Shown: positions 1 to 10,916 of the stretch, piece by piece | Position numbering within the stretch: position 1 is the stretch's first letter | Layout of the letters: every line of letters begins with the position of its first letter | NCBI GenBank assembly: GCA_036003365.1 | Contig: DASYSL010000032.1 | Span: 1 to 14,766 of the forward strand | DNA length: 14,766 bases | Source: DASYSL01 sp036003365 | GTDB lineage: Bacteria > Eisenbacteria > RBG-16-71-46 > DASYSL01 | Reading direction: 5' to 3' | The notes under the pieces: model-generated | What the model saw: only the letters and a program-made list of their open reading frames with translations | Databases searched by the model: none | Told to the model about the DNA's origin: nothing | Position numbers and translations under genes: made by a program

Positions 1-1
1 C

Positions 2-3796
<3,795 letters not shown>

Positions 3797-3843
3797 TCCG
3801 GGGGCGTTTCCCGGGGCGACGAGGGTCGCTTCGGGACCGCCCC

Positions 3844-3872
3844 TTGACACCGGCTGATTAATGAGTGATGAC
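3844..3872 (+). promoter_or_regulatory. candidate promoter of the TetR-led exporter operon
   Basis: A perfect TTGACA -35 hexamer lies at 3844-3849 in the 107-base gap between the kinase stop and the TetR start. A 17-bp spacer places a poor -10 (GATGAC, 3867-3872) inside the palindrome at 3862-3879. The -35 is convincing; the -10 is weak, and the transcription start is not determined. A repressor bound at the palindrome would cover the -10 region. Confidence 0.45.
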
Positions 3873-3879
3873 TCACTCA
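3862..3879 (+). promoter_or_regulatory. palindromic operator, probably for the adjacent TetR regulator
   Basis: TGAGTGA-TGAC-TCACTCA is a perfect 7-bp inverted repeat around a 4-base centre, 24 bases before the chosen TetR start and directly downstream of a TTGACA box. Placement and size fit autorepression by a TetR-family protein, which commonly binds palindromes in its own promoter. The same half-sites recur at 10917-10931 with a 1-base centre. Binding by this particular regulator is inferred. Confidence 0.65.
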
Positions 3880-3903
3880 CGTCAGGAGGAACGCAGAGAC
3901 CCC

Positions 3904-4545
3904 ATGGCACGTCCGGCCACCATCACGACCGAGCAGATCCTCGACGCGGCGCGCGCGGTCTTTCTCGAGCGCGGCATTCGCGCCACCACGGCCCAGGTGG
4001 CCCGGCGCGCGGGCGTGGCCGAAGGCTCGCTGTTCAAGCGCTTCTCCACCAAACACGAGCTGTTCTTCTCCGCCATGCAGCCGGCGATCCAGGACCCGCC
4101 GTTCCTGCGCGCCATCGAGGGTCGTGTGGGCAAGGGGGACGTGCGCGGCAACATGATGGAGCTGGGCACGCAGCTCATGGAGTTCCTGCGCGGCATGCTG
4201 CCCCTGCTCATGATGTCGTGGTCGCAGCGGGCAGGGGAATTGCCCCCACATCTCGCGGTCAAGGATCCGCCGCCCACGCGGGCGCTCCGCCGCACGGCCG
4301 AGTACTTCGCCGCCGAGATGAAGCTCGGGCGCATGCGCAAGCAGGATCCCGAGGTGGTGGCGCGGGCGCTTTTCGGCGGCGTGCAGAACTACGTCTTCCA
4401 CGAATTGATCCGCAAGAGTCGCGCCGGCCGCAGGTCTCCGGAGAGCTACGTGCGCGACCTGGTCGCGCTCCTGTGGGCGGGTGCGGCACCGGTACGCCGG
4501 AGCGCCGCGCCGGTCCGCCGACGCCGAGAAGGAGGAAGGGGATGA
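3904..4545 (+). CDS. TetR/AcrR-family transcriptional regulator
   Basis: 213 residues, normal for the family. The N-terminal DNA-binding domain is at about 8-54: TTEQILDAARAVFLERG, then the helix-turn-helix TTAQVARRAGVAEGSLFKRF. The C-terminal ligand domain is helical and divergent, so the inducer cannot be read from the sequence. I chose ATG 3904 because homologues usually begin MARP-like just before helix 1; AGGAGG at 3884-3889 is somewhat distant (14 bases). A GTG at 3865 would add 13 residues but lies within the operator. The tail carries two copies of AAPVRR (residues 194-199 and 201-206), and its final codons contain the ribosome site of the next gene; the TGA overlaps that gene's ATG. 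As first gene of an exporter operon behind a palindrome, it is most likely an autorepressor that is released by an exported or related compound, analogous in position and role to E. coli CecR. Confidence 0.92.
   Translation: MARPATITTEQILDAARAVFLERGIRATTAQVARRAGVAEGSLFKRFSTKHELFFSAMQPAIQDPPFLRAIEGRVGKGDVRGNMMELGTQLMEFLRGMLPLLMMSWSQRAGELPPHLAVKDPPPTRALRRTAEYFAAEMKLGRMRKQDPEVVARALFGGVQNYVFHELIRKSRAGRRSPESYVRDLVALLWAGAAPVRRSAAPVRRRREGGRG
4531..4535 (+). promoter_or_regulatory. ribosome binding site of the TolC-family gene
   Basis: GGAGG lies six bases before ATG 4542, inside the last codons of the TetR gene. It decides the start of the outer-membrane factor: the reading frame is open back to 3861, but everything before 4542 lacks outer-membrane-factor character, and a signal peptide begins exactly here. 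Confidence 0.8.
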
Positions 4546-5879
4546 GTCGGGCAACCTGGACGGCCTGGGCGCTCGCGATGGCCACGGCGCTGGGGCCACG
4601 GGCCGCCGAAGCGGTGAGCCTCGATCGCTGTCTCGAGCTGGCCCGTCAGCATGCGCCGGCCCTGGCGCAAGCCGAGGCGGAAGTCACGCGCGCGCACGGC
4701 GCCATCCGCGAGGCCCATGCGGCGCGCCTGCCGACCCTTCGCTTCGACGCCTCGTACGTGCAGAACAGCGAGATCCCGGTGCAGGCGTTCGACATTCCCG
4801 GGTTGCCGCCCGCCCAGCAGCATCAGGTGATCAAGCTCGGCTCGGCGCTGACGCTGGACGCCAAGGCGACGGGCAATTACACCGTCTTCTCGAGCGGGCT
4901 CGATCCGGCGCGCGTGCACGCCGCCGAAGCCGGTGAGCGCGCCCAGATGAGCGCGCGCGAGCAGGCCGATGCCGACCTCGCGCTGCGCGTGTCGCAGGCG
5001 TATTACCAGGAGCTGGGCTACGCGCGGCTCGTGCTCGCCGCCAACGAGGCGCTGACTTCGGCCACCTCGCATCTGCGGGTGTCGCGGGCGCGGGTGAACG
5101 CGGGTGTATCGCCCAAGCTCGATGCACTGCGCGCCGAGGTCGACGCTTCGGCCCGCGAGGTGACGCTCGCGCAAGTCGAGGAGCAGCGCCGGCTGGCGCG
5201 CGCCGATCTCGAAGCGGCCATGGGCGTGACGCTGGCGCCCGGCGATACCCTCGACGCGCCGAGCATGCCGAGCGACGGCGCGCCCGATTCGGCGCAGGCG
5301 CTCGCGCAGGCGCTGGCGGCGCGTCCGGAGATCGCCAACCTGGGCCACCAGATCGAGCAGGCGCATCAGCAGGCAGTGGCCGCACACGCCGCGCGGCTGC
5401 CGCAGGTGAATCTCTCGGGCACGGCGGAGTATCGCGGGCCCAACAAGAACGATGTCTTCTGGGACGTAAACAATCCCGGTCTCAAGACCTACAACCTCTT
5501 CGCCGGCGTTGCCATGAGCTTGCCCATCTTCGACGGCGGCTTGAGCGGCGCGCGGGTGGCGCAATTCGAGGCCCAGCAGGCTGCACTCGAGGCGCGGCGG
5601 CAAAGCCAAATGTTGCAAGTGCAGCGCGAGCTGGCGGGAGCATTCTCCGACTTGCGCGTGGCCAACGTGCGCTGGCGCACGACCGAAGCGCGCTTGCGCT
5701 CGGCCAGCGAGGCCGTGCGTCTCGCCGAAGAAACCTACAAGGGTGGCACCGGCACGGCGACCGACGTGCTCGACGCCGTGACCGATCTTGCCGATGCGCG
5801 CGCGCAGGAGGCACAAGCTCTCATGGGCTATTGGCTGGCGCGAGCCGAGCTGAACCACGCGATGGGGAAGGAGCGCTAG
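4542..5879 (+). CDS. TolC-family outer-membrane efflux protein
   Basis: 445 residues, a typical outer membrane efflux protein (OEP) length. A signal peptide covers residues 1-24, with likely cleavage after AAEA before VSLDRCLELA. The mature protein has the duplicated OEP layout: a first helical hairpin repeat (SLDRCLELARQHAPALAQAEAEV, about 26-225) and a second (about 245-440, starting around LAARPEIANLGHQIEQAHQQ). Each has alanine/glutamine-rich coiled-coil stretches and beta-strand segments such as LRFDASYVQNSEIP and VAMSLPIFDGG. VAMSLPIFDGG with the following RVAQFEAQQAALEARRQ is characteristic of the family. It should form the trimeric outer-membrane and periplasmic tunnel of a tripartite exporter. 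It overlaps the TetR gene by ATGA, indicating translational coupling, and is followed five bases later by the adaptor gene. No N-terminal lipobox Cys is seen, so it is TolC-like rather than an acylated OprM type. Confidence 0.93.
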   Translation: MSRATWTAWALAMATALGPRAAEAVSLDRCLELARQHAPALAQAEAEVTRAHGAIREAHAARLPTLRFDASYVQNSEIPVQAFDIPGLPPAQQHQVIKLGSALTLDAKATGNYTVFSSGLDPARVHAAEAGERAQMSAREQADADLALRVSQAYYQELGYARLVLAANEALTSATSHLRVSRARVNAGVSPKLDALRAEVDASAREVTLAQVEEQRRLARADLEAAMGVTLAPGDTLDAPSMPSDGAPDSAQALAQALAARPEIANLGHQIEQAHQQAVAAHAARLPQVNLSGTAEYRGPNKNDVFWDVNNPGLKTYNLFAGVAMSLPIFDGGLSGARVAQFEAQQAALEARRQSQMLQVQRELAGAFSDLRVANVRWRTTEARLRSASEAVRLAEETYKGGTGTATDVLDAVTDLADARAQEAQALMGYWLARAELNHAMGKER

Positions 5880-5884
5880 AGAAC

Positions 5885-6937
5885 ATGGCCGAGACGGCAA
5901 GAGAGACGAGTCCCGCGAGCGCTGCTCCGGCGAACCCTGCTCCGGCGAACCCTGCTCCAGCGAAGCCTGCTCCAGCGAACCCCGCCGCCGCCGAGACCGC
6001 CGCTCCCGCGCCTTCGCGCCGCGGTGGCGCGCGCAAGATCATCCGGCCCATCGTGATGCTCCTGGTGGTGGGCGGGATCGCCTACGCGTGGTGGACCTAC
6101 AAGCATCGCAACGAGGGCTACAAGGGCGGCGACATCATGACCACCGGGACGATCGAGGCGGTGAGCACGGACCTCGGCTTCAAGGTAGCCGGGCGCCTCG
6201 CCGACGTGCCGGTGTCCGAAGGCGATCGCGTTGAGCCCGGCCAGGTGGTGGCGCGCCTCGAGACCCAGGACCTGGACGTGGCGTTGCAATCGGCCGAGAC
6301 CTCGCTGCTCGCGGCGCGCGCCAACCTGATGTCGGCGCAAGCCACGCGCGGCAAGGCGGCGCGCGACTGGTCGCGCCAGCGCACGCTGATCGCGAGCGAC
6401 GCCACCACGCAGCAGCAGGTCGACGCCGCCCGCGCCGCGTCCGAGGTCGCCAGCGCCCAGGTGGCCGCGGCGCAAGCGCAGGTGAAACAGGCGCAGAACG
6501 CGCTCGAGCAGGCGCGCCTGCAGCGCTCGTACGCCGATCTCCATGCGGCTGCGTCTGGCCAGGTGCTGGAGAAGATCCATCGCCCCGGCGAGATGGTGAT
6601 GGTCGGCGTGCCCGTGGTCTCGATCGCCGATCTCGACACCGTGAAGGTGCACGCCGCAGTCGACGAGACGAGGGTGGGTGCCGTGCGCGTGGGCGACCGC
6701 GTCACCGTGCGTGTCTACTCCTTCGACAAGCGCACCTTCGACGGTACGGTCTCGGACATCCAGGCGGCTGGCGACTTCGCCACCCGCAAGGATTGGGGGG
6801 CGCGCCGCCGCGACATCCGCACCTTCACCGTGACCGCGCATGTCTCCAATCCCGAGCACGTGCTCAAGGACGGCATGACGGCCGAGGTCACGCTGCATGT
6901 GAATCCCGCCGTGCAGGGCGTGGGGGCGGGCAAGTGA
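5885..6937 (+). CDS. membrane-fusion (HlyD/AcrA-type) adaptor of an ABC exporter
   Basis: 350 residues. A cytoplasmic Ala/Pro-rich leader (1-50) contains four APANP-type pentapeptides. A single membrane anchor follows at about 52-72 (IIRPIVMLLVVGGIAYAWW). Next come the first lipoyl half (about 88-130, GTIEAVSTDLGFKVAGRLADVPV), an alpha-helical hairpin (about 135-215, rich in Ala/Gln), the second lipoyl half (about 222-250, GQVLEKIHRPGEMVMVGVPV) and a beta-barrel region to about 340. I chose ATG 5885 with AAGGAG at 5868-5873; the longer frame from 5831 lies within the TolC-like gene. The protein should sit in the inner membrane and bridge the permease to the outer-membrane protein. The layout resembles E. 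coli YbhG, but with a true membrane anchor. It is the third gene of the operon. Confidence 0.92.
   Translation: MAETARETSPASAAPANPAPANPAPAKPAPANPAAAETAAPAPSRRGGARKIIRPIVMLLVVGGIAYAWWTYKHRNEGYKGGDIMTTGTIEAVSTDLGFKVAGRLADVPVSEGDRVEPGQVVARLETQDLDVALQSAETSLLAARANLMSAQATRGKAARDWSRQRTLIASDATTQQQVDAARAASEVASAQVAAAQAQVKQAQNALEQARLQRSYADLHAAASGQVLEKIHRPGEMVMVGVPVVSIADLDTVKVHAAVDETRVGAVRVGDRVTVRVYSFDKRTFDGTVSDIQAAGDFATRKDWGARRRDIRTFTVTAHVSNPEHVLKDGMTAEVTLHVNPAVQGVGAGK
5924..5983 (+). repeat. 15-base tandem repeat, four copies, encoding APANP
   Basis: Four consecutive 15-base units at 5924, 5939, 5954 and 5969. The first two are identical (GCTCCGGCGAACCCT) and the others differ by one to two bases. They encode APANP-APANP-APAKP-APANP in frame, in the cytoplasmic leader before the membrane anchor. 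A length change of whole units would keep the frame. Confidence 0.95.
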
Positions 6938-6963
6938 CGCCGGGCGCGAAGGACACCGTCACG

Positions 6964-7977
6964 ATGCCGGTGAACGCCGCCGGCAAGCAGGTCGCGATCT
7001 CGGTCGAGCACCTGACCAAGAAATTCGGAGAGTTCACCGCCGACGACGATCTCAGCTTCCAGGTCGAGCGCGACGAGATCTTCGGCATTCTCGGCCCCAA
7101 CGGCGCCGGCAAGAGCACGCTCATCCGCATGCTCACGACCTTGATCAAGCCCACGGCCGGGCGCGCGCTCGTCATGGGCCACGACGTGGAGCACGACACC
7201 AACCGCGTGCGCCACGAAATCGGCGTCATCCCGCAGGCCAACACGGTGGACGGCGATCTGTCGGCCTGGGAAAGCCTCGATCTGTACGGGCGCTTCTACC
7301 AGATGCCGAAGAAAGACCGCCGCCAGCGCTCGGAGGAGTTGCTCAAGGCGGTGGGCCTCTGGGAGTGGCGCGACAAGGCGGCGGGCACCTATTCGGGCGG
7401 CATGCGCCGGCGCCTCGAGATCGCGCGCGGCCTCATCCACCGCCCGCGCGTGTTCTTCCTCGACGAGCCGACCACCGGTCTCGACCCGCAGAGCCGCCGC
7501 ACCATCTGGGAGCTGCTCGAGAAGCTGCGCGACGAGGGCGATCTCACCATTCTCATCTGCACGCACTACATGGACGAAGCCGACCGCCTGTGCGACCGGC
7601 TGGCGATCGTCGATCACGGCAAGATCGCCGCCCTCGGCACGCCGCGCGAGCTCAAGGACAGCGTGCCGGGCCAGGACATTCTCACGGTCGAGTACTTCCG
7701 GGAAGTGACCGACGAGCTCGTGGCGGCGTTTGCGGCATTGCCCGAGGTGCGTGAGGCGGCGCGCGAGGGGCCGCATACCGCCAGGCTCATCCTGGCCGGT
7801 GACGTCGTGCCGATCGACGGCATCACGGAAAGGGCGCGCGCGGCAGGAAACAAGGTGAAGAGTCTTTCGCTCCTCGAGCCCACGCTCGAGGACGTCTTCA
7901 TTCACTACACGGGGCGCGGGCTGCGCGACCAAGCGGCGGGCGAGTACCAGTACGCCATGCCCACGATCATGCGGTAG
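6964..7977 (+). CDS. ABC exporter ATP-binding protein (DrrA/YbhF-like)
   Basis: 337 residues with one complete nucleotide-binding domain: Walker A GPNGAGKST (44-52), Q-loop Gln91 (GVIPQANTV), signature YSGGM (143-147), Walker B VFFLDEP (163-169), GLDP D-loop and switch His201 (LICTHYMDEAD). A C-terminal extension ending LSLLEPTLEDVFIHYTG is typical of DrrA/CcmA-type ATPases paired with ABC-2 permeases. ATG 6964 has GAAGGA at 6948-6953, ten bases upstream. A GTG at 6934 overlapping the adaptor stop (GTGA) would add ten residues and is the alternative. Unlike E. coli YbhF, which has two ATPase domains, this has one, so it should act as a homodimer. It powers export through the permease encoded next. 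Confidence 0.94.
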   Translation: MPVNAAGKQVAISVEHLTKKFGEFTADDDLSFQVERDEIFGILGPNGAGKSTLIRMLTTLIKPTAGRALVMGHDVEHDTNRVRHEIGVIPQANTVDGDLSAWESLDLYGRFYQMPKKDRRQRSEELLKAVGLWEWRDKAAGTYSGGMRRRLEIARGLIHRPRVFFLDEPTTGLDPQSRRTIWELLEKLRDEGDLTILICTHYMDEADRLCDRLAIVDHGKIAALGTPRELKDSVPGQDILTVEYFREVTDELVAAFAALPEVREAAREGPHTARLILAGDVVPIDGITERARAAGNKVKSLSLLEPTLEDVFIHYTGRGLRDQAAGEYQYAMPTIMR

Positions 7978-7988
7978 GAGAGGAAGCC

Positions 7989-9119
7989 ATGTTCGAGTTC
8001 AACATCCAGCGCATCCTCGCCGTGGCCGAGCGCGACCTGCGCCGCTTCCGCCGCAACACCAAGCTCATGATCCCGATGGCGCTCATGCCCATCATCTATC
8101 TCGTGATCCTGGGCAAGTCGATGGGCGGCGACTTGCATGATCTGCCGATGGCAGTGGTCGTGCAGGATCACGGACGCGCGGCCGAGGCGGTCACCGACCG
8201 GCTGCTGACCATGGAAGAGAGCCGGCGGCTCTTCAAGCTGTCGACGGAGCCGGACCCGGAGACCGCGGTGGAGAAGCTCCGGCAGGGGCGCTACAAGGCG
8301 GTGGTCATCGTGCCACCGTCGTTCAGCGAAGATCTCGCGCGCGGCGACGCCGGCGAGCTGGGCGTGGTCGTCGACAACACCGACAACACGTCGGCCAACA
8401 TCATCGAGGCCGAGGTGCGCCGCGCCTTCGGAAGCTTATCGGGCAACACGACGGCGTCGAATTCGAAGAAGGTCGGCGTGCAGGTGCAGCGCGTGGACGT
8501 CTACGGGCACAAGGAGTTCATGCAATACCTGGTGCCGGCGGTGATCGCGCTCGCCTTGTTCTTCGTCGCCATGCTGGCAGGCGGGATCATCTTGGTGGAC
8601 GACCGCGCGCGCGGCATCCACGAGGGCTATTTCGTCACGCCGCTCACCGCGCTGGATCTCGTGGGTGGGCTCACGCTCTCGGCCACCACGCTGGCCATGA
8701 TCATCGGCACCACGGTGCTGATCTCGGCTCTGGTCATCGCGCAATTGCCATTGCTCAATCCTGTGCGCACGGTGCTGCTCACCGGAACGGCCATCCTGTT
8801 GCTGGCGGTGGGCCTCATCCTCTTCATGTTCACGCTCATGGCGCGGGTCTCGAACCCGCTCACGCCGCGCGCCCTCTTCGGCATCCTGAACGTGCTGACG
8901 TTCTTCCCGAGCGGCGCTCTCTATCCCACGGAAAGCTACCCGGCGTGGCTCAACGCGATCTCGGTCGTGTTTCCCATGCGCTACGCGGTGCACGCGCTGC
9001 GCAACCTGCTGCTCAAAGGGGTAGGCTTCGGCGCCGTGGCGCCGGACTTCCTGGCGATGGGCGTGTTCGCGGCGGTGATGCTCGTGCTCGCCTGCACGCT
9101 GTTCAAGCGGACGCTCTAG
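7989..9119 (+). CDS. ABC-2 type permease
   Basis: 376 residues with ABC-2 topology. An N-terminal amphipathic start (RILAVAERDLRRFRRNTK) is followed by TM1 at about 26-45, then a large extracytoplasmic domain (about 50-178). Five further membrane segments lie at about 180-202, 222-250, 260-284, 295-312 and 352-370. The conserved stretch FFPSGALYPTESYPAWL...PMRYAVHALRNLL is the typical ABC-2 transporter signature before the last helix. A GGAGAGG site (7977-7983), five bases before the ATG, fixes the start. It is the last gene of the operon. Only one permease gene is present, so a homodimer with the single-domain ATPase is expected. The family includes YbhR/YbhS and drug or polymer exporters; the substrate cannot be read from sequence. 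Confidence 0.93.
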   Translation: MFEFNIQRILAVAERDLRRFRRNTKLMIPMALMPIIYLVILGKSMGGDLHDLPMAVVVQDHGRAAEAVTDRLLTMEESRRLFKLSTEPDPETAVEKLRQGRYKAVVIVPPSFSEDLARGDAGELGVVVDNTDNTSANIIEAEVRRAFGSLSGNTTASNSKKVGVQVQRVDVYGHKEFMQYLVPAVIALALFFVAMLAGGIILVDDRARGIHEGYFVTPLTALDLVGGLTLSATTLAMIIGTTVLISALVIAQLPLLNPVRTVLLTGTAILLLAVGLILFMFTLMARVSNPLTPRALFGILNVLTFFPSGALYPTESYPAWLNAISVVFPMRYAVHALRNLLLKGVGFGAVAPDFLAMGVFAAVMLVLACTLFKRTL

Positions 9120-9982
9120 AACGTGAGGCTGACCCCCGCGTAGGGAACGGCGCGCACATCGAGGCCGCAGACAGGCGAGAAGTGCGGCGCCGCGCTCGTC
9201 GCTTGTGCGGGACGGCCGTGGTGCGAAAGCGAGACCACGGACGTCACCATCGAAGTGGCGCCCAGTGCCACATTGGTCCAACCGAGCACATTCGAGTGGT
9301 TGGGACTGACCAGGTGCCCGGCACCCAACCCGATGCCGATGAGTCCGCTCATCACGCCGATGCTGCTCACCGCCGGCGATGGATCACCAAACGCTCCTGC
9401 GTTGGCCACGACCGAGAGCACGTTGAGCGTCCCGAAGCCGGCCGACGCGGCCGCGTATTCCGGTGAGATATAGACATATTCGTACGACGGGCCGTCGTAT
9501 CCATAGCTCGGCTGGATAGCCTGGGCCTCGGCGAGGTTGATCCCTTGCTGCTCGAGCCAACGGGCGAGCGCGGGACCGACAACGGGATCGGCCGCCATCT
9601 CGGTCACGGTCGCGAAATTCATCCGTCGTGCGACCGCGGCCACGAGATCGCCACGCCCCGTGCTCTGGATGAGAAAGGCCATGGCGCACAAAGCTCCTTG
9701 GCCGTCGCGGAAGCAGGGGACCTGACGTGAGGGGAACTCGTGATTGTGAGGAAACACGCCGGCGCGGCGGTAGCTCTCGACGATCGCGAGATCCCGGGCT
9801 CGGGCTCGGCGCTGTGCTTGAGTAAGCGTTGCCAGGTCTCGCCGGGCGGCCAGGCGCTCGGCCCGCGCGATGTGAGCGCGCACTCGGGCCACTTCTCCAT
9901 CTCGAGCGTGGGGGGTCAACCAGAAGAAGGGGACGAACACAAGGATAGCGAGAAGAAACAGAATCGAGCTTTGCGGCCGCAT
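9116..9982 (-). CDS. exported or anchored protein of unknown function with FPHN / LCAMA motif block
   Basis: 288 residues. The N-terminus (1-22, ILFLLAILVFVPFFWLT) is a signal peptide or membrane anchor. A helical, Arg/Ala-rich stretch (30-70) leads to a block that looks strongly constrained: GVFPHNHEFPSRQVPCFRDG (75-94), LCAMAFLI (98-105), then EMAADPVVGPALARWLEQQG and AEAQAIQPSYG. This block resembles a recurrent uncharacterised domain, but I cannot name a family with certainty. The C-terminal third (about 180-255) is Gly/Ala/Ser-rich and hydrophobic, suggesting two membrane helices, and the protein ends in YAGVSLTF. ATG 9982 has AAAGGA at 9994-9989, six bases away. Its stop shares CTAG with the permease stop on the other strand. 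It may be co-transcribed with the upstream heptad-protein gene, 102 bases away. No function is proposed. Confidence 0.85.
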   Translation of the reverse strand: MRPQSSILFLLAILVFVPFFWLTPHARDGEVARVRAHIARAERLAARRDLATLTQAQRRARARDLAIVESYRRAGVFPHNHEFPSRQVPCFRDGQGALCAMAFLIQSTGRGDLVAAVARRMNFATVTEMAADPVVGPALARWLEQQGINLAEAQAIQPSYGYDGPSYEYVYISPEYAAASAGFGTLNVLSVVANAGAFGDPSPAVSSIGVMSGLIGIGLGAGHLVSPNHSNVLGWTNVALGATSMVTSVVSLSHHGRPAQATSAAPHFSPVCGLDVRAVPYAGVSLTF

Positions 9983-10084
9983 GGGGGGTCCTTTCGCGGA
10001 GTGACTTTGGTAGCCGCGCTACCCCCATGAGCCTCGGCACGCGGAGTCAAACCCCACGTACCCTCACTTGTCGATGCGAGTTCC

Positions 10085-10801
10085 CTAGATCGTCCAGAAG
10101 CTCGAATGCACCTGCGCCAGGCGCGTGGCCGCGCCGGCGCGCACGGCGTCATCCAAAATGCGCCGTAGCTCCGCTTCCGCTTTGCGCGAGGCTTCGCGCT
10201 GGCGCTCGCCGAGCTCGCGTTGCTTGGCGCCCAGCTCGCGCTGGCGGTCGCCGAGATCGCGCTGCCGGTCTCCCATCTGGTGTTGAAGTTCCTTCATCTC
10301 GTGTTCGATCGAGGCACGCTCGTCGGCGATCTCACGGGCATCGCTGCCATCGAGTCCCAGCAGGGCCTGTCGGGCGGCCAGCGCGCCGAGACGGGCGCCG
10401 AGCACACCCATGCGAGCGCCAATCCGGCCTTGCTCCGCGCCGAGCCGGCCTTGCTCGGCTCCCACCTTGCCCTGCTGGCGCCCCAGGTCCATGACGGGCT
10501 TGAGCGCGGTACGCGCGCGGCTCGTGTAGGCCGGTCCGCGCACGACGTACTCGTCGCCATCGCGCTGAAACCAGAGCATGGGCTCCTTGGTGTCCCGGGC
10601 CAGGTCCGCGACCCTCTTGGAGAAGTCGCCGGAGATCACCTGGTCCCCGTCCTCGCCGGGCTCGATGTACCCGTATTTGAAGTTGCCGTTATTGCCGAAG
10701 GAAATGGACGTGCTGGCGTGGGCGTTGCCTGCCGCGGCGAGGCCGAGGATGGCCACGAGCCCGAGCAGGGCGGTAAGCCAAAGGGCGCGCATGAGCTTCA
10801 T
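10085..10801 (-). CDS. secreted glycine-heptad coiled-coil protein of unknown function
   Basis: 238 residues. A clear signal peptide (1-29, ALWLTALLGLVAILGLAAAGNAHA) precedes a short domain with MLWFQRDGDEYVVRGPAYT (75-93). Six heptads follow at 106-147 (LGRQQGK, VGAEQGR, LGAEQGR, IGARMGV, LGARLGA, LAARQAL), then a linker, then four more at 176-203 (MGDRQRD, LGDRQRE, LGAKQRE, LGERQRE) and a helical tail. Leu/Ile/Val/Met at position 1 with Gly at position 2 suggests a tightly packed helical bundle or coil. Similar glycine heptads occur in uncharacterised periplasmic proteins, some linked to BlaR1/M56-type genes (from memory, not checked). I chose ATG 10801 because GGGAGGAG (10817-10810) lies eight bases upstream and the signal peptide begins there. 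A TGAGTGA/TCACTCA palindrome lies about 116 bases upstream. Confidence 0.87.
   Translation of the reverse strand: MKLMRALWLTALLGLVAILGLAAAGNAHASTSISFGNNGNFKYGYIEPGEDGDQVISGDFSKRVADLARDTKEPMLWFQRDGDEYVVRGPAYTSRARTALKPVMDLGRQQGKVGAEQGRLGAEQGRIGARMGVLGARLGALAARQALLGLDGSDAREIADERASIEHEMKELQHQMGDRQRDLGDRQRELGAKQRELGERQREASRKAEAELRRILDDAVRAGAATRLAQVHSSFWTI
10193..10276 (-). repeat. four imperfect 21-base units (glycine heptads, second array)
   Basis: Four 21-base units encode L-G-x-x-Q-R-E/D (residues 176-203 of the heptad protein). They are closer to one another in base sequence than the units of the first array, so they may have expanded more recently. Confidence 0.85.
10361..10486 (-). repeat. 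six imperfect 21-base units (glycine heptads, first array)
   Basis: Six degenerate 21-base units encode the consensus L-G-A-x-Q-G-x (residues 106-147 of the heptad protein). Protein-level conservation exceeds base-level identity, as expected for selected structure rather than recent duplication. Confidence 0.85.
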
Positions 10802-10916
10802 CGACGTACTCCTCCCGATTGGGAATCTGCATGGATTCGACGAGAGGAAGGAAGAAAAGGTTGCCGGGGTGGCGATCGGGCCCGTGCGCGGGGGCAACTC
10901 ACAGTCTCAATGCATG

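Noticed and set aside
3798..3843. GC-rich imperfect hairpin (GGGGCG...CGCCCC) after the kinase stop
   Set aside because: The stem is short with a long loop and there is no T tract. In such GC-rich sequence this pairing is expected by chance, so it is not called a terminator.
3861..4541. Upstream in-frame extension of the TolC-like gene across the whole TetR gene
   Set aside because: The extension has no outer-membrane-factor character, whereas the TetR frame has a textbook helix-turn-helix. A ribosome site and signal peptide mark the start at 4542.
4446..5900. 484-residue minus-strand frame opposite the TolC-like gene
   Set aside because: It is an antisense shadow with His/Arg/Gly-rich composition and no domain. 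The plus strand has a clear duplicated outer membrane efflux protein fold.
9983..10084. Possible promoter or small gene in the 102-base gap between the two exported-protein genes
   Set aside because: Beyond the ribosome site at 9994-9989 and a weak CGCGG/CCGCG inverted repeat (9995-10018), I see no -35/-10 pair or coding frame.
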